53,465 nt of DNA from a virus. The stretch covers positions 1 to 53,465 of IMG/VR virus record IMGVR_UViG_3300025083_000042; one strand, 5' to 3'. Both the position numbers and the translations under genes were made by a program. Shown here one piece after another: positions 42,878 through 50,306 of this stretch; position 1 is the first letter of the stretch; each line of letters starts with the position of its first letter. The notes under the pieces are model-generated. The model was not told the DNA's origin and did no database searches. It saw only the letters and a program-made list of their open reading frames with translations.

Positions 42878-44002
42878 ATGTCTATTTCTATTTCAGGAAA
42901 TGGTGGTATTACAGGTACCACAACAAACTATTCATTTGACCAAAGTGTATCTATTGGTGGTACATTAACCTACGAGGATGTAACTAATATTGATTCTGTT
43001 GGTGTTATTACTGCCCGACAAGGTTTAGATACTCCTACGAACCTAGTATTAAGAACTGGTGGAACAGAAAGACTTCGTATAACTTCTGCTGGTAAAATTG
43101 GAATCGGAACTGATAATCCATCCGATAAACTTTCAGTCGTTTCATCACTAACAACTGACTCTGTTTTAAGGTTACAAGGTGGTAATAGTGCCGGAAAAGG
43201 TTCTGGTATTCGGTTAATGAAAGGAGCGAGTGCCGTAGGATATATTGGTCCAGAAAGTTGGTTATTTGGAAGTGCCAATACAAGTGATACTCTTGTTATA
43301 TCTCAAAACGCACAAGCAAACTTATCAATTACTTCTGCTGGTTTGGTTGGTATTGGACTGACTAATCCCACTAACTCTCACGGAAAAGGTCTGCATATTG
43401 CTGATACTAATGCTGGTATTAGAATTCAAAATACTGCTGACACTGGATGGGCATATATGGAATATGCTGATGAATCCAATACAGTAAAGTATGTTCAGGG
43501 ATATCGTGATGTAAGTGGATTATATGGAATTAGACCAGGAAATAGTTTAAGTGCTTCCACTGGACTGACTATTGATTCCAGCGGTTATGTAACAAAACCT
43601 AATCACCCTGCATTTTATGCTTATAGAAACGACGGATCGGGTCAGACTAGTAGCGGTGATCAAGTCTTTAATGAAACAAGAACAAATAATGGAAGTCATT
43701 ACGACACAACCAATGGTAGATTTACTGCACCTGTTTCTGGTATGTATTTCTTCTCTTGTTCTGTACAGCTATATGGATCATCTGCATCTCCTGGAACAGC
43801 ATTGAGTTTTAGAATTAATGGAACTGATTTCCATGGAAGTTACAGTAGTTCTAATCCAATTTATGATGAAAAGGCTGGTGATCATACTATGTTATATTTT
43901 TCGGCAGTAATTTCTCTTACCAAAGATCAATACGTAACTGTTTGGACAAGTACGACTGTCAGAGGAATGCAATCATATTTTACTGGTTACCTTATCGGAT
44001 AA
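42878..44002 (+). CDS. Tail fibre with C1q-like tip
   Basis: A 374-residue fibre. It starts MSISISGNGGITGTTTNYSF, then a shaft nearly the same as in the gene at 31291 (SIGGTLTYEDVTNIDSVGVITARQGL..GGTERLRITSAG), plus two further ERLRITSAG-type units. From about residue 245 it has a C1q/TNF-type jelly roll: FYAYRNDGSGQT, FTAPVSGMYFFSCSVQLYG, LSFRINGTDF and a terminal YFTGYLIG. C1q-like trimeric heads occur on phage fibres and bind surface ligands. It is preceded by AAGGAG. Confidence 0.82.
   Translation: MSISISGNGGITGTTTNYSFDQSVSIGGTLTYEDVTNIDSVGVITARQGLDTPTNLVLRTGGTERLRITSAGKIGIGTDNPSDKLSVVSSLTTDSVLRLQGGNSAGKGSGIRLMKGASAVGYIGPESWLFGSANTSDTLVISQNAQANLSITSAGLVGIGLTNPTNSHGKGLHIADTNAGIRIQNTADTGWAYMEYADESNTVKYVQGYRDVSGLYGIRPGNSLSASTGLTIDSSGYVTKPNHPAFYAYRNDGSGQTSSGDQVFNETRTNNGSHYDTTNGRFTAPVSGMYFFSCSVQLYGSSASPGTALSFRINGTDFHGSYSSSNPIYDEKAGDHTMLYFSAVISLTKDQYVTVWTSTTVRGMQSYFTGYLIG
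42956..43094 (+). repeat. Direct repeat D, copy 2
   Basis: 139 bases highly similar to 31405-31543. Confidence 0.8.
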
Positions 44003-44005
44003 ATA
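43998..44005 (+). promoter_or_regulatory. T4-type late promoter with cassette leader
   Basis: GATAAATA overlapping the preceding TAA stop, followed by ACTAAAAAGTA; the next ATG is at 44022. Confidence 0.7.
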
Positions 44006-44021
44006 ACTAAAAAGTATAAAG

Positions 44022-46034
44022 ATGTCTAGAATTAGAGCTGACAGATATACCAATAGGGAAGGCACTGGAGCTCCAACATTCTCTGATGGTGTGAATGTTG
44101 TAGGAGTTACCAGTATGTCTGGTGACCTTGCAGTAACTAACGGTACTATTACAGGACCATCTCAACTAACTATTTCAGGCATTACTTCATCTATCAGTGA
44201 TACTGCCGCTGATGTCTTTGTTTATGATACCCGTAAGGACTCTGATGGTGGTGCCTGGAGAAAGAGAACCCAGAATACTTCTTGGTATAATGAGACCTTA
44301 AATACATCAACCAGAGGTAGTAGGAAAGAGTTTCCTGCTGTTGCTGTAATTGTTGCAGAGACAACTAAGGTAACCATTTATGATGGTGATGACCCAGACC
44401 TTCCAATGTGGATGGTATTTAATGTTGCTAATGATACCTGGTTAAAATTATATTCTTCAGCGCCTCAATGTAGTTGTATAACAGCATTAAATGGCATTCT
44501 ATGTGCTGGTGGTAATGGCACTGGTATAAGATTAGCAGTTGTTGACTTTATTAAAGATGATCAATATCTAACTGAAGCAGGACATACTTATTATCAAACC
44601 ACCAAGGGGATTATTACAAGAAATGATGTTACATCTCACAGTAGTGATGGCGGGTCTAAGAGTATAGTTAACAATGTTGTAAACGACGTAGCAATGACCG
44701 TGCTACCAAATGCACCGATTGATAGTGCTACTGGACTTCCTGTTCCTACCATTGCCGTTGCGACTGCTGGTGGTGTGAGTGTAATTAAGGATGATGGAAC
44801 TGTTGTTGATATTACTGCATCTGCGGGGAGTTCTTATAATTCCGCAAAATTCATTTCCATATCAAGCGATGGATTTTTAGTATTTCCTCAACATGGATCT
44901 TCTGCAACAACCGGCGAATATTCTTTGATGACTATACCGATTCCAAGTTCTGATAGAACTACTCAAACAAATTCTAGTAATGCAACTGATAAGTACATTT
45001 TTAATGACACAAACGCAGCACTAACAGCTCTTCCTCATGGACTTGGGACCAGTCAAAATGGAGCATTAAGAATCCCAGGAACTCAATTTTTAAATTACCC
45101 AAATGGTTTAGCAATCTTAGATGAAAATCCTTCATCAGTGTCAAACGCGATGGTCGCCTACATAAAATCTAACTACAACACTGGATGGATGCACGGAAAC
45201 ATCAAAGGTGCTTTCCTGTCTGATACTGATGATACTAATAAGACAAATGGACAGACGGACCCAGACCGTTCAGTAAATAACAACGCATTGAATGTAATTG
45301 GAACAATCACCAAGACTCCTGTTGCGACTGGTGCAGACTTGGTTGCTTATAGTGGATGGAGTACAAGTAATTATCTAGAACAACCAATTAATACTGATAT
45401 GAATGTTGGAACTGGTGATTTTTATGTGATGGGTTGGATATATCCAACCAGTAATACAACAGGATATGTGTGGGAATATGCTGCTCCATCTAATAATAGT
45501 GGATATACTGAAATGTTTTACCATGATAGTGGTGAATTAAGATTTTATATTGAGGGTGGTTCAGGTGCAGTAAAATCAGTATCTTTGAATGTATGGCAAC
45601 ATTTTGTTTGTCTTAGAAGAAGTGGTCAAATATATGTTTATGTAAATGGTGATTCTGGTAGTCCAGTTAGTGATACAGCGTCACTTGATAATACTAGTGC
45701 TAAATTGAGAATAGGAATCAGGGCATATACTGTCGCAGGACCATTTTATGGAAAAATTGCATTAGTTAGAATGGGAGCATCAGCACCATCCCCAGAACAA
45801 ATCAAAAAAATCTATGAGGATGAAAGGTGGTTGTTCCAAGAGAATGCTAAGGCAACCTTATATGGTTCTTCTGATGCTGTGACTGCTCTTGCTTATGATG
45901 ATACTACTGAACTTCTACACGTTGGAACTTCTGATGGTCGTTCCGATTTCCAAGGACTGAGACGAATAAATAATACAACAGTTGGCATTACTAGTGCCAT
46001 ATCGGCATCTAATGAGTTAGTAGCGGAGCAGTAA
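44022..46034 (+). CDS. Fibre/adhesin with LamG-like domain
   Basis: A 670-residue protein. The N-terminal anchor MSRIRADRYTNREGTGAPTFSDGVNVVGVT resembles those at 31291 and 47198. After a very short shaft comes a beta-rich region (about 65-400) with propeller-like units: WMVFNVANDTWLKLYSS, LNGILCAGGNGTGIRLAVVDF, TGLPVPTIAVATAGGVSVIKDDGT, FISISSDGFLVFPQHGS. A LamG-type lectin fold follows at about 450-600 (FYVMGWIYPTSN, HFVCLRRSGQIYVYVNG, GKIALVRMG), then ALAYDDTTELLHVGTSDGRSDFQGLRRI, another propeller-like blade. It is probably a surface-binding protein. Its stop overlaps the next ATG. Confidence 0.78.
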   Translation: MSRIRADRYTNREGTGAPTFSDGVNVVGVTSMSGDLAVTNGTITGPSQLTISGITSSISDTAADVFVYDTRKDSDGGAWRKRTQNTSWYNETLNTSTRGSRKEFPAVAVIVAETTKVTIYDGDDPDLPMWMVFNVANDTWLKLYSSAPQCSCITALNGILCAGGNGTGIRLAVVDFIKDDQYLTEAGHTYYQTTKGIITRNDVTSHSSDGGSKSIVNNVVNDVAMTVLPNAPIDSATGLPVPTIAVATAGGVSVIKDDGTVVDITASAGSSYNSAKFISISSDGFLVFPQHGSSATTGEYSLMTIPIPSSDRTTQTNSSNATDKYIFNDTNAALTALPHGLGTSQNGALRIPGTQFLNYPNGLAILDENPSSVSNAMVAYIKSNYNTGWMHGNIKGAFLSDTDDTNKTNGQTDPDRSVNNNALNVIGTITKTPVATGADLVAYSGWSTSNYLEQPINTDMNVGTGDFYVMGWIYPTSNTTGYVWEYAAPSNNSGYTEMFYHDSGELRFYIEGGSGAVKSVSLNVWQHFVCLRRSGQIYVYVNGDSGSPVSDTASLDNTSAKLRIGIRAYTVAGPFYGKIALVRMGASAPSPEQIKKIYEDERWLFQENAKATLYGSSDAVTALAYDDTTELLHVGTSDGRSDFQGLRRINNTTVGITSAISASNELVAEQ

Positions 46035-46594
46035 TGACAGTTAGAGTTAACAAACCAGAATTTAATTTAAGAGAGAAACTCTCTGAACTTGACTATTTTC
46101 ATGTTCCTTATGAGAAGATGCCTGCGGGTAGTGTGATTCAAATGTCACACATATATCTTAATCAGGTAAATTATTCTACTGGAACTTTCGAAACAGGGTA
46201 TACTCATCAATTTAAACCAAAAAGAAATGATAGTGAATTAATACATCATTTTTGGACAAAAACTCGTATGAATAACACGTCCCTTTCAGCAGGTCAAGAA
46301 TATAGAGTTTTGGGAGGTTCGCCAAATCTTGATATAGGTTCTCATGATACGATTATTGAATCATCTTGGCAAAATTATTGGAATAGATCCGATTATACAT
46401 CTGATTATTACCCTCCATGCGATTTTATAATGTCTCATAAACCAGGAACTACAGACTTATATAACTATGCTTTTCAAGGTAGAGTATATGGAGGATCAAA
46501 TGCTTCTTGGGAGACTGGTAAGACAAATATGAACAGTGGGACTGGTCCTAGTAATAATAGAGGAAGTTGGGTTATTTACGAGGTAGCACAGTAA
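46034..46594 (+). CDS. Fibre-array protein with short anchor and unrecognised head
   Basis: A 186-residue protein starting MTVRVNKPEFNLREKLSELDYFHVPYEKMPAG. The REKLSELD opening is common in cyanophage fibre proteins and probably marks attachment to a partner. The remaining ~155 residues are aromatic-rich (SWQNYWNRSDYTSDYYPP, GRVYGGSNASWETG) and look like a compact beta-sandwich head, but I do not recognise the family. It is coupled to the adhesin upstream (TAATG). Confidence 0.72.
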   Translation: MTVRVNKPEFNLREKLSELDYFHVPYEKMPAGSVIQMSHIYLNQVNYSTGTFETGYTHQFKPKRNDSELIHHFWTKTRMNNTSLSAGQEYRVLGGSPNLDIGSHDTIIESSWQNYWNRSDYTSDYYPPCDFIMSHKPGTTDLYNYAFQGRVYGGSNASWETGKTNMNSGTGPSNNRGSWVIYEVAQ

Positions 46595-46595
46595 C

Positions 46596-47186
46596 ATGAA
46601 CGAAATCAAATACGATTTAGGAACAGTATTACATTCACTCAGACCAGGATCTGAGTGGGTCATCTATGGTGGAAAATATTCTGGAATTAAGTGGTTAGAT
46701 GAAAATCAAACTCAACCAACTGAAGAAGAATGTGCTCAGAAAGCAGCAGAACTAGAATACCAAGAAGAAGTTAATGAATATCAGAGACAACGTGCTGCTG
46801 AGTATCCTTCTTATCCAGATCAGTTTGACCAAATCTTCCATGAGGGTATTGATGCTTGGAAGGCAGACATCCAAGTAGTCAAAGATAAGTATCCAAAGGT
46901 AACAATGGATGCTGTAGTATTAAAAGACAAACAAGATAAAGCAATTTTTAATTTACAAACTGAAAAATATATTGCTGCAACTAAAAGATTAGAACTAGAT
47001 GCGGTTGTTGCCTCTGATGATATTCCAGCAACAATAGAAGTAACTACAACTAATCCTGAAACACTGGAAGTAACTACTGAAACTGTTGATAATCCAGTGA
47101 TTGTCAAAGATACTGAAGAAAGAGCAGCAGCACAAGTAGTGGTTGATGCAACACCTCAACCTGTCATTGATTCTCTAAATAACTAA
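46596..47186 (+). CDS. XkdW-like fibre accessory protein
   Basis: A 196-residue protein. Residues about 1-60 read EIKYDLGTVLHSLRPGSEWVIYGGKYSGIKWLD and then an acidic helix (PTEEECAQKAAELEYQEEVNEYQRQRAAEYP). The segment YPSYPDQFDQIFHEGIDAWKADIQVVKDKYPK is the pattern of small XkdW-type or fibre-assembly proteins found directly downstream of phage fibres. A helical region follows, then a Thr/Val-rich repetitive tail (IEVTTTNPETLEVTTETV). It is probably an assembly chaperone or adaptor for the fibre genes just upstream. Confidence 0.72.
   Translation: MNEIKYDLGTVLHSLRPGSEWVIYGGKYSGIKWLDENQTQPTEEECAQKAAELEYQEEVNEYQRQRAAEYPSYPDQFDQIFHEGIDAWKADIQVVKDKYPKVTMDAVVLKDKQDKAIFNLQTEKYIAATKRLELDAVVASDDIPATIEVTTTNPETLEVTTETVDNPVIVKDTEERAAAQVVVDATPQPVIDSLNN
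47175..47181 (+). promoter_or_regulatory. Degenerate late promoter with cassette leader
   Basis: CTAAATA followed by ACTAAAAAGTC. It lacks the usual second A of the motif but keeps the leader sequence and distance; the next ATG is at 47198. Confidence 0.5.
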
Positions 47187-47197
47187 AAAGTCTTCAG

Positions 47198-48127
47198 ATG
47201 TCTAGAATAAGAGCCAATACAATTGTCAACGGTGCTGGTACTGGAGCCCCTAACTTTCCTAGAGGTGCCATTATTAGTGGTATCTCTACGATTAATGCTG
47301 AGATTAGTGTAGGTACTGGTACTTCTATTAGTAGTCCAGCAACTAATGCATTAGCATTAGGTACTAATGATGTTGAGAGACTTCGTATAACTTCTGAAGG
47401 TACTGTTCATACTACTATGACTGGTACTGCGCCAATTTGGTTGAATGGCGCTATAGCTTGCAAAGAGAAGTTCTCAGTATTCCAAGGTGCTAATTTTGGA
47501 GAGGCATGTTTTAATATTGATGTAGATAATAATCAAAGTTTCTTATCCCACAATCTGTATTATTATAGTGGGTGGAAGACTAAGAAAGGTGGCCACCCTT
47601 CATTGCAACTTGAAATGGGTAGTAATGGATTTAAATTTCTTACTGGTAGTGATGGTGGTGATGATGGCGCTTCAGTATTATCAGAAAAACTTCGTGTAAG
47701 TTCTGGTGGTATTGTAACAATACCTAATCAACCAGCTTTCCATACGTCTGGAAACACAGCTACTTTAGTAGATAGTACTAATACTGTTATAGTAGGAAAT
47801 GTTGTTAATGTTAATATTGGAAATTGCTATGACAGTTCTAATGGAAGGTTCACTGCACCTGTAGACGGAATTTATCAATTCTCTTTCTGGGGTCTTGTAT
47901 ATCCACATGCTAGTGATGTTGTTAACACTTCTTATGCCAAAAATGGAACTCAATGGGCTGATTTAGTTCAAGGTGGGGCAGATACTAATAGCCATACTTC
48001 AAGAGCTGGTAGTGTTATTATGTCGATGAGTGAAAACGATTATGCAGAGTTGAGGATTAACAGAGGTACTGGCAGTGAGCAGGCATATAGTACCCAATGG
48101 AACATGTGTGGATTTCTTATAGGATAA
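47198..48127 (+). CDS. Tail fibre with C1q-like tip
   Basis: A 309-residue fibre. The anchor MSRIRANTIVNGAGTGAPNFPRGAIISG is close to those at 44022 and 31291. The shaft includes SVGTGTSISSPATNALALGTNDVERLRITSEG, shared with the gene at 36049. From about residue 176 a C1q/TNF-type head follows (NQPAFHTSGNT, GRFTAPVDGIYQFSFWGL, MNEDYAELRI-like SMSENDYAELRI, ending NMCGFLIG), similar in type to the tip at 42878. This is the last fibre-type gene of the array. Confidence 0.82.
   Translation: MSRIRANTIVNGAGTGAPNFPRGAIISGISTINAEISVGTGTSISSPATNALALGTNDVERLRITSEGTVHTTMTGTAPIWLNGAIACKEKFSVFQGANFGEACFNIDVDNNQSFLSHNLYYYSGWKTKKGGHPSLQLEMGSNGFKFLTGSDGGDDGASVLSEKLRVSSGGIVTIPNQPAFHTSGNTATLVDSTNTVIVGNVVNVNIGNCYDSSNGRFTAPVDGIYQFSFWGLVYPHASDVVNTSYAKNGTQWADLVQGGADTNSHTSRAGSVIMSMSENDYAELRINRGTGSEQAYSTQWNMCGFLIG
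47309..47401 (+). repeat. Direct repeat F, copy 2
   Basis: 93 bases closely similar to 36169-36261. Confidence 0.8.
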
Positions 48128-48135
48128 TATAAATA
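48128..48135 (+). promoter_or_regulatory. T4-type late promoter, exact consensus
   Basis: TATAAATA 23 bases before ATG 48159. Confidence 0.75.
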
Positions 48136-48158
48136 TAATTAAAGTCAATCAGAAAATT

Positions 48159-48419
48159 ATGGATTATACAATTACATTAACAGATACTGAAAAGACAGCG
48201 ATGGAATATATTGCTTTTGATGTTGATGAGTGGATTACTAGTGCCGCAACAAATCGTGCAAGAGTTGCAATTGAAGAAATTATTCAATTAAATACTGCTC
48301 ATTGTAATGCTAACTCGATTGCAATTGCAGTTGGTAGAGATGCACAGGTTGCACAGGCATTAAGTCTTGGTGTTATTGATAAGGCAGCAGACAGACCAGA
48401 ACCAGAACTAGCGGAATAA
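48159..48419 (+). CDS. Small protein ending the fibre array
   Basis: An 86-residue, mostly helical acidic protein: MDYTITLTDTEKTAMEYIAFDVDEWITSAATNRARVAIEEIIQ and an Ala-rich second half ending PEPELAE. Proteins opening with TITLT..E..A..Y.A.D...W are frequent next to phage fibre genes; no function is established to my knowledge. It is expressed from its own exact-consensus late promoter, so it is probably a late assembly or virion component. Confidence 0.72.
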   Translation: MDYTITLTDTEKTAMEYIAFDVDEWITSAATNRARVAIEEIIQLNTAHCNANSIAIAVGRDAQVAQALSLGVIDKAADRPEPELAE

Positions 48420-48473
48420 TTATAACGTAAGATAATACATAATAATTTGACCACTTGACAAACTGTCACAACT

Positions 48474-48499
48474 GACCTCCACTTTTACGAGTGGGGGTC
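48474..48499 (+). terminator. Terminator-like hairpin at the end of the late block
   Basis: A 9-bp stem GACCTCCAC / GTGGGGGTC (one G-U pair) with an 8-base loop, 55 bases after the last late gene. The sequence after the stem (TTATAG) is only weakly T-rich. Confidence 0.5.
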
Positions 48500-48527
48500 T
48501 TATAGTATGTGGAGTTATACCAAGGAG

Positions 48528-48629
48528 ATGACTACCACTCATAAACTAATCTTCATTATGTCATTCATGTGGATGATGCAATGGGGGACCAGAGTTGTGT
48601 ATCAAGGACTATCTCATGCACTGTATTAG
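48528..48629 (+). CDS. Possible 33-residue membrane peptide
   Basis: ATG 48528 is immediately preceded by AAGGAG, but with no spacing, which is unusual. The peptide MTTTHKLIFIMSFMWMMQWG then TRVVYQGLSHALY is one likely transmembrane helix. It overlaps the start of the HExxH gene. It may be a real small membrane protein or a leader peptide. Confidence 0.35.
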   Translation: MTTTHKLIFIMSFMWMMQWGTRVVYQGLSHALY

Positions 48630-48954
48630 TATCAACCTCCCAGACCACCCTATACCCGACTGTAAGCCACTTATAGACTGGTTCTTAATGGAATACTTAT
48701 CTGACTATAGTGTAGACCTAACAGTGGTTTATATGGACCTATCTGATGAAGGTGTTGATGGTTGGTGCATGAGAGAACATGACCATGAGTTTCTAATTCA
48801 AATTGATGAGAGACTTGATGGTGCAGAACACACCAAAACTATTCTGCATGAATTGTACCATGTATTTCAGCATTTGAAAAATATTCCTCGATGTGAGATG
48901 TGTGCAAACTTAAGTGAAGAACAGAACCTTGACAGATATACAAAAGGTCTATAG
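48616..48954 (+). CDS. Putative zinc metallopeptidase-like protein (HELYH)
   Basis: A 112-residue protein starting at ATG 48616; an in-frame TTG at 48595 is less likely. It contains H78-E-L-Y-H82 in the context TKTILHELYHVFQHL, followed by RCEMCANLSEEQNLD with possible third-ligand acidic residues. HExxH with a preceding hydrophobic helix is the zincin signature shared by SprT-like and ImmA/IrrE-like proteins. The protein is short, with no signal peptide, so it would act in the cytoplasm. It could cleave a host or phage protein, but the substrate is unknown. Alternatively it may be a non-catalytic metal-binding fold. Confidence 0.6.
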   Translation: MHCISINLPDHPIPDCKPLIDWFLMEYLSDYSVDLTVVYMDLSDEGVDGWCMREHDHEFLIQIDERLDGAEHTKTILHELYHVFQHLKNIPRCEMCANLSEEQNLDRYTKGL

Positions 48955-48961
48955 ACTAGGC

Positions 48962-48989
48962 TTGTCCAGGATGATGAACATACTATAAG
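48962..48989 (+). promoter_or_regulatory. Possible sigma70-type promoter
   Basis: TTGTCC and TATAAG separated by 16 bases, ~50 bases upstream of the gene at 49041. Only partial consensus. Confidence 0.3.
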
Positions 48990-49040
48990 TCATTATTACT
49001 CACCTTCAATTGACCACTGTATTGTAAGAGACACCATTCC

Positions 49041-49235
49041 ATGAAACCCAAATTCGTTTGTGTTGAACCAAAAAACAATAGATCGAAGAATCGGTTCTAC
49101 AATCTTATGCATGAACTTCATTCATGTAGAGTAGAACAAGAGACAGAAGATCAAATGTTTCTTTCTTCTATTACCGGTAAGTATCACTTCTGGATGCAAA
49201 AAACTAATGATGAGAACTGGAACGTAATCAAATGA
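49041..49235 (+). CDS. Small cyanophage-type protein, unknown function
   Basis: A 64-residue basic protein, MKPKFVCVEPKNNRSKNRFYNLM followed by HELHSCRVEQE and SSITGKYHFWMQ. The FV.VEPKN...KNRF and LHSCRVEQE patterns recur in small cyanophage proteins without known role. There is no clear ribosome site. Its stop overlaps the next ATG by four bases (ATGA), so the two genes form a pair. Confidence 0.68.
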   Translation: MKPKFVCVEPKNNRSKNRFYNLMHELHSCRVEQETEDQMFLSSITGKYHFWMQKTNDENWNVIK

Positions 49236-49504
49236 GTAACTACGATAGAACATGGGAATTAATGAATGACCTTGAACAGTCATTCAGTCGTGTCAGTACT
49301 ATTGAGTTTCTATCAGATAAACTGGTAGAAGCATCAGACAATGGTAGGTATAGTGATGTGGTTGACATTAGTCATGCATTACTTGCGTATATTCCTGTCT
49401 ATACTAAAGACTTTGATGAAAAGTTTAAGAAATGTTGGGAAGGGATAGTCACACCAGAGCTCAAAGGTTATAATCAACTAGATAAGGATATAACAGGGAA
49501 TTAA
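49232..49504 (+). CDS. Small helical acidic protein, unknown function
   Basis: A 90-residue protein predicted mostly helical (WELMNDLEQSFSRVSTIEFLSDKLVEASDNGRYSDVVDISHALLAYIPVYTKDFDEKFKKCWEG). There is no recognised catalytic motif. It is translationally coupled to the gene at 49041 and followed four bases later by another small gene. Similar helical small proteins occur in cyanophage accessory regions. Confidence 0.68.
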   Translation: MSNYDRTWELMNDLEQSFSRVSTIEFLSDKLVEASDNGRYSDVVDISHALLAYIPVYTKDFDEKFKKCWEGIVTPELKGYNQLDKDITGN

Positions 49505-49507
49505 CAC

Positions 49508-49663
49508 ATGAGCCTACCATCAAACAGTAAAAAACTTAGTAAAACTCAAATTGAAAGTATTGAAAATGCTGTAAAAGATGTAGGCATCAAAGCTATTCAT
49601 CCTGATAAGATGGAAGAATTTGCTGCATATCTTGTAGATAAGGTAAAAAACTCTGATGGATGA
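49508..49663 (+). CDS. Small basic/helical protein, unknown function
   Basis: A 51-residue ORF, MSLPSNSKKLSKTQIESIENAV then KDVGIKAIHPDKMEEFAAYLVDKVKNSDG. Even codon usage, tight spacing to the upstream gene and an eight-base overlap with the next gene (ATGGATGA) support it. There is no recognised family. Confidence 0.55.
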   Translation: MSLPSNSKKLSKTQIESIENAVKDVGIKAIHPDKMEEFAAYLVDKVKNSDG

Positions 49664-49805
49664 GAAAGAAACACTGACTCTTGCTATGCAACAAATTGAG
49701 ACCACACTTGACCTAATTAAAGGTAATGACTATGAATCTTACATGAATCTCAAACTAATTTCAGTCTATTATGAGTTACAACGTCAACTTGACAATCTTT
49801 CGTAA
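49656..49805 (+). CDS. Small acidic helical protein, unknown function
   Basis: A 49-residue ORF, MDEKETLTLAMQQIETTLDL followed by IKGNDYESYMNLKLISVYYELQRQLDNLS; probably two helices. It overlaps the upstream gene by eight bases. Its last codons overlap the sigma70-type promoter at 49789-49817. Confidence 0.55.
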   Translation: MDEKETLTLAMQQIETTLDLIKGNDYESYMNLKLISVYYELQRQLDNLS

Positions 49806-49817
49806 CTAATCTATACT
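49789..49817 (+). promoter_or_regulatory. Sigma70-type promoter
   Basis: TTGACA (49789-49794), a 17-base spacer and TATACT (49812-49817), 22 bases before ATG 49840. Same hexamer types and spacing as at 13657-13685. Confidence 0.8.
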
Positions 49818-49839
49818 ATTAAGGTAATTCTCAAGACTA

Positions 49840-50073
49840 ATGAAGTATCTGTTTATTGTTGATCATTATGTACCATTTCCCTCATCAGAATATGGTGGAG
49901 TGTGGAATGTTGTTGCAGAAAATGATGAGGAATGTTTTGATTTAATCACTGAAGATGATGGTGAGTTTAATTCTCAGTATTTCAGTGAATTAAGACAAAA
50001 TATCAACAAGGCCGATAAATATTCTTTGTTAGATGAACTACCATCTAAAGTTGTAACCTCTTTCCTAACGTAA
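49840..50073 (+). CDS. Small acidic protein, unknown function
   Basis: A 77-residue protein, MKYLFIVDHYVPFPSSEYGGVWNVVAENDEECFDLITED and a short helical C-terminus. It is the first gene after a strong sigma70-type promoter, so it is likely an early gene and heads the operon that includes the CP12-like gene two bases downstream. There is no recognised fold. Confidence 0.7.
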   Translation: MKYLFIVDHYVPFPSSEYGGVWNVVAENDEECFDLITEDDGEFNSQYFSELRQNINKADKYSLLDELPSKVVTSFLT

Positions 50074-50075
50074 TC

Positions 50076-50306
50076 ATGTCACAACCACGTCAAAGGGATG
50101 TTAATGATCCCCTCTATGACCCAAATGATAAGTACAATGCCTATAAGGTAGACTTACACACCAATGAAACACATTCGGAAGATGAATGGGATGCAGAGCA
50201 TGATGGTAAAATTGCCGATTGGCATAATCGACATCAAGACAAAGTTCTAGACAAGTTCTGTGATGATCACCCCGGTGCACCTCAATGTAAAGTATTCGAT
50301 GACTAA
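50076..50306 (+). CDS. cp12: CP12-like protein (C-terminal GAPDH-binding motif)
   Basis: A 76-residue, very polar, probably disordered protein. Its C-terminus LDKFCDDHPGAPQCKVFDD matches the CP12 C-terminal motif: two Cys spaced by eight residues (C62, C71), a central Pro and a final aromatic-Asp-Asp. In cyanobacteria, CP12 bridges GAPDH and phosphoribulokinase and shuts down the Calvin cycle. Cyanophage CP12 is thought to divert carbon toward the pentose phosphate pathway for nucleotide synthesis. The N-terminal part (NDPLYDPNDKYNAYKVDLHTNETH) is unlike standard CP12 and lacks an N-terminal Cys pair, as do some short picocyanobacterial forms. It may therefore bind GAPDH only. It is the second gene after the promoter at 49789. 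Confidence 0.68.
   Translation: MSQPRQRDVNDPLYDPNDKYNAYKVDLHTNETHSEDEWDAEHDGKIADWHNRHQDKVLDKFCDDHPGAPQCKVFDD

Noticed and set aside
26850-48419. Diversity-generating retroelement acting on the fibre tips
   Set aside because: No reverse transcriptase gene or adenine-variable template/variable repeat pair is visible in the window; the repeats fit recombination better.
48455-48483. Promoter starting at the TTGACA in the interval after the last late gene
   Set aside because: No acceptable -10 hexamer lies 15-19 bases downstream; the region forms a terminator-like hairpin instead.
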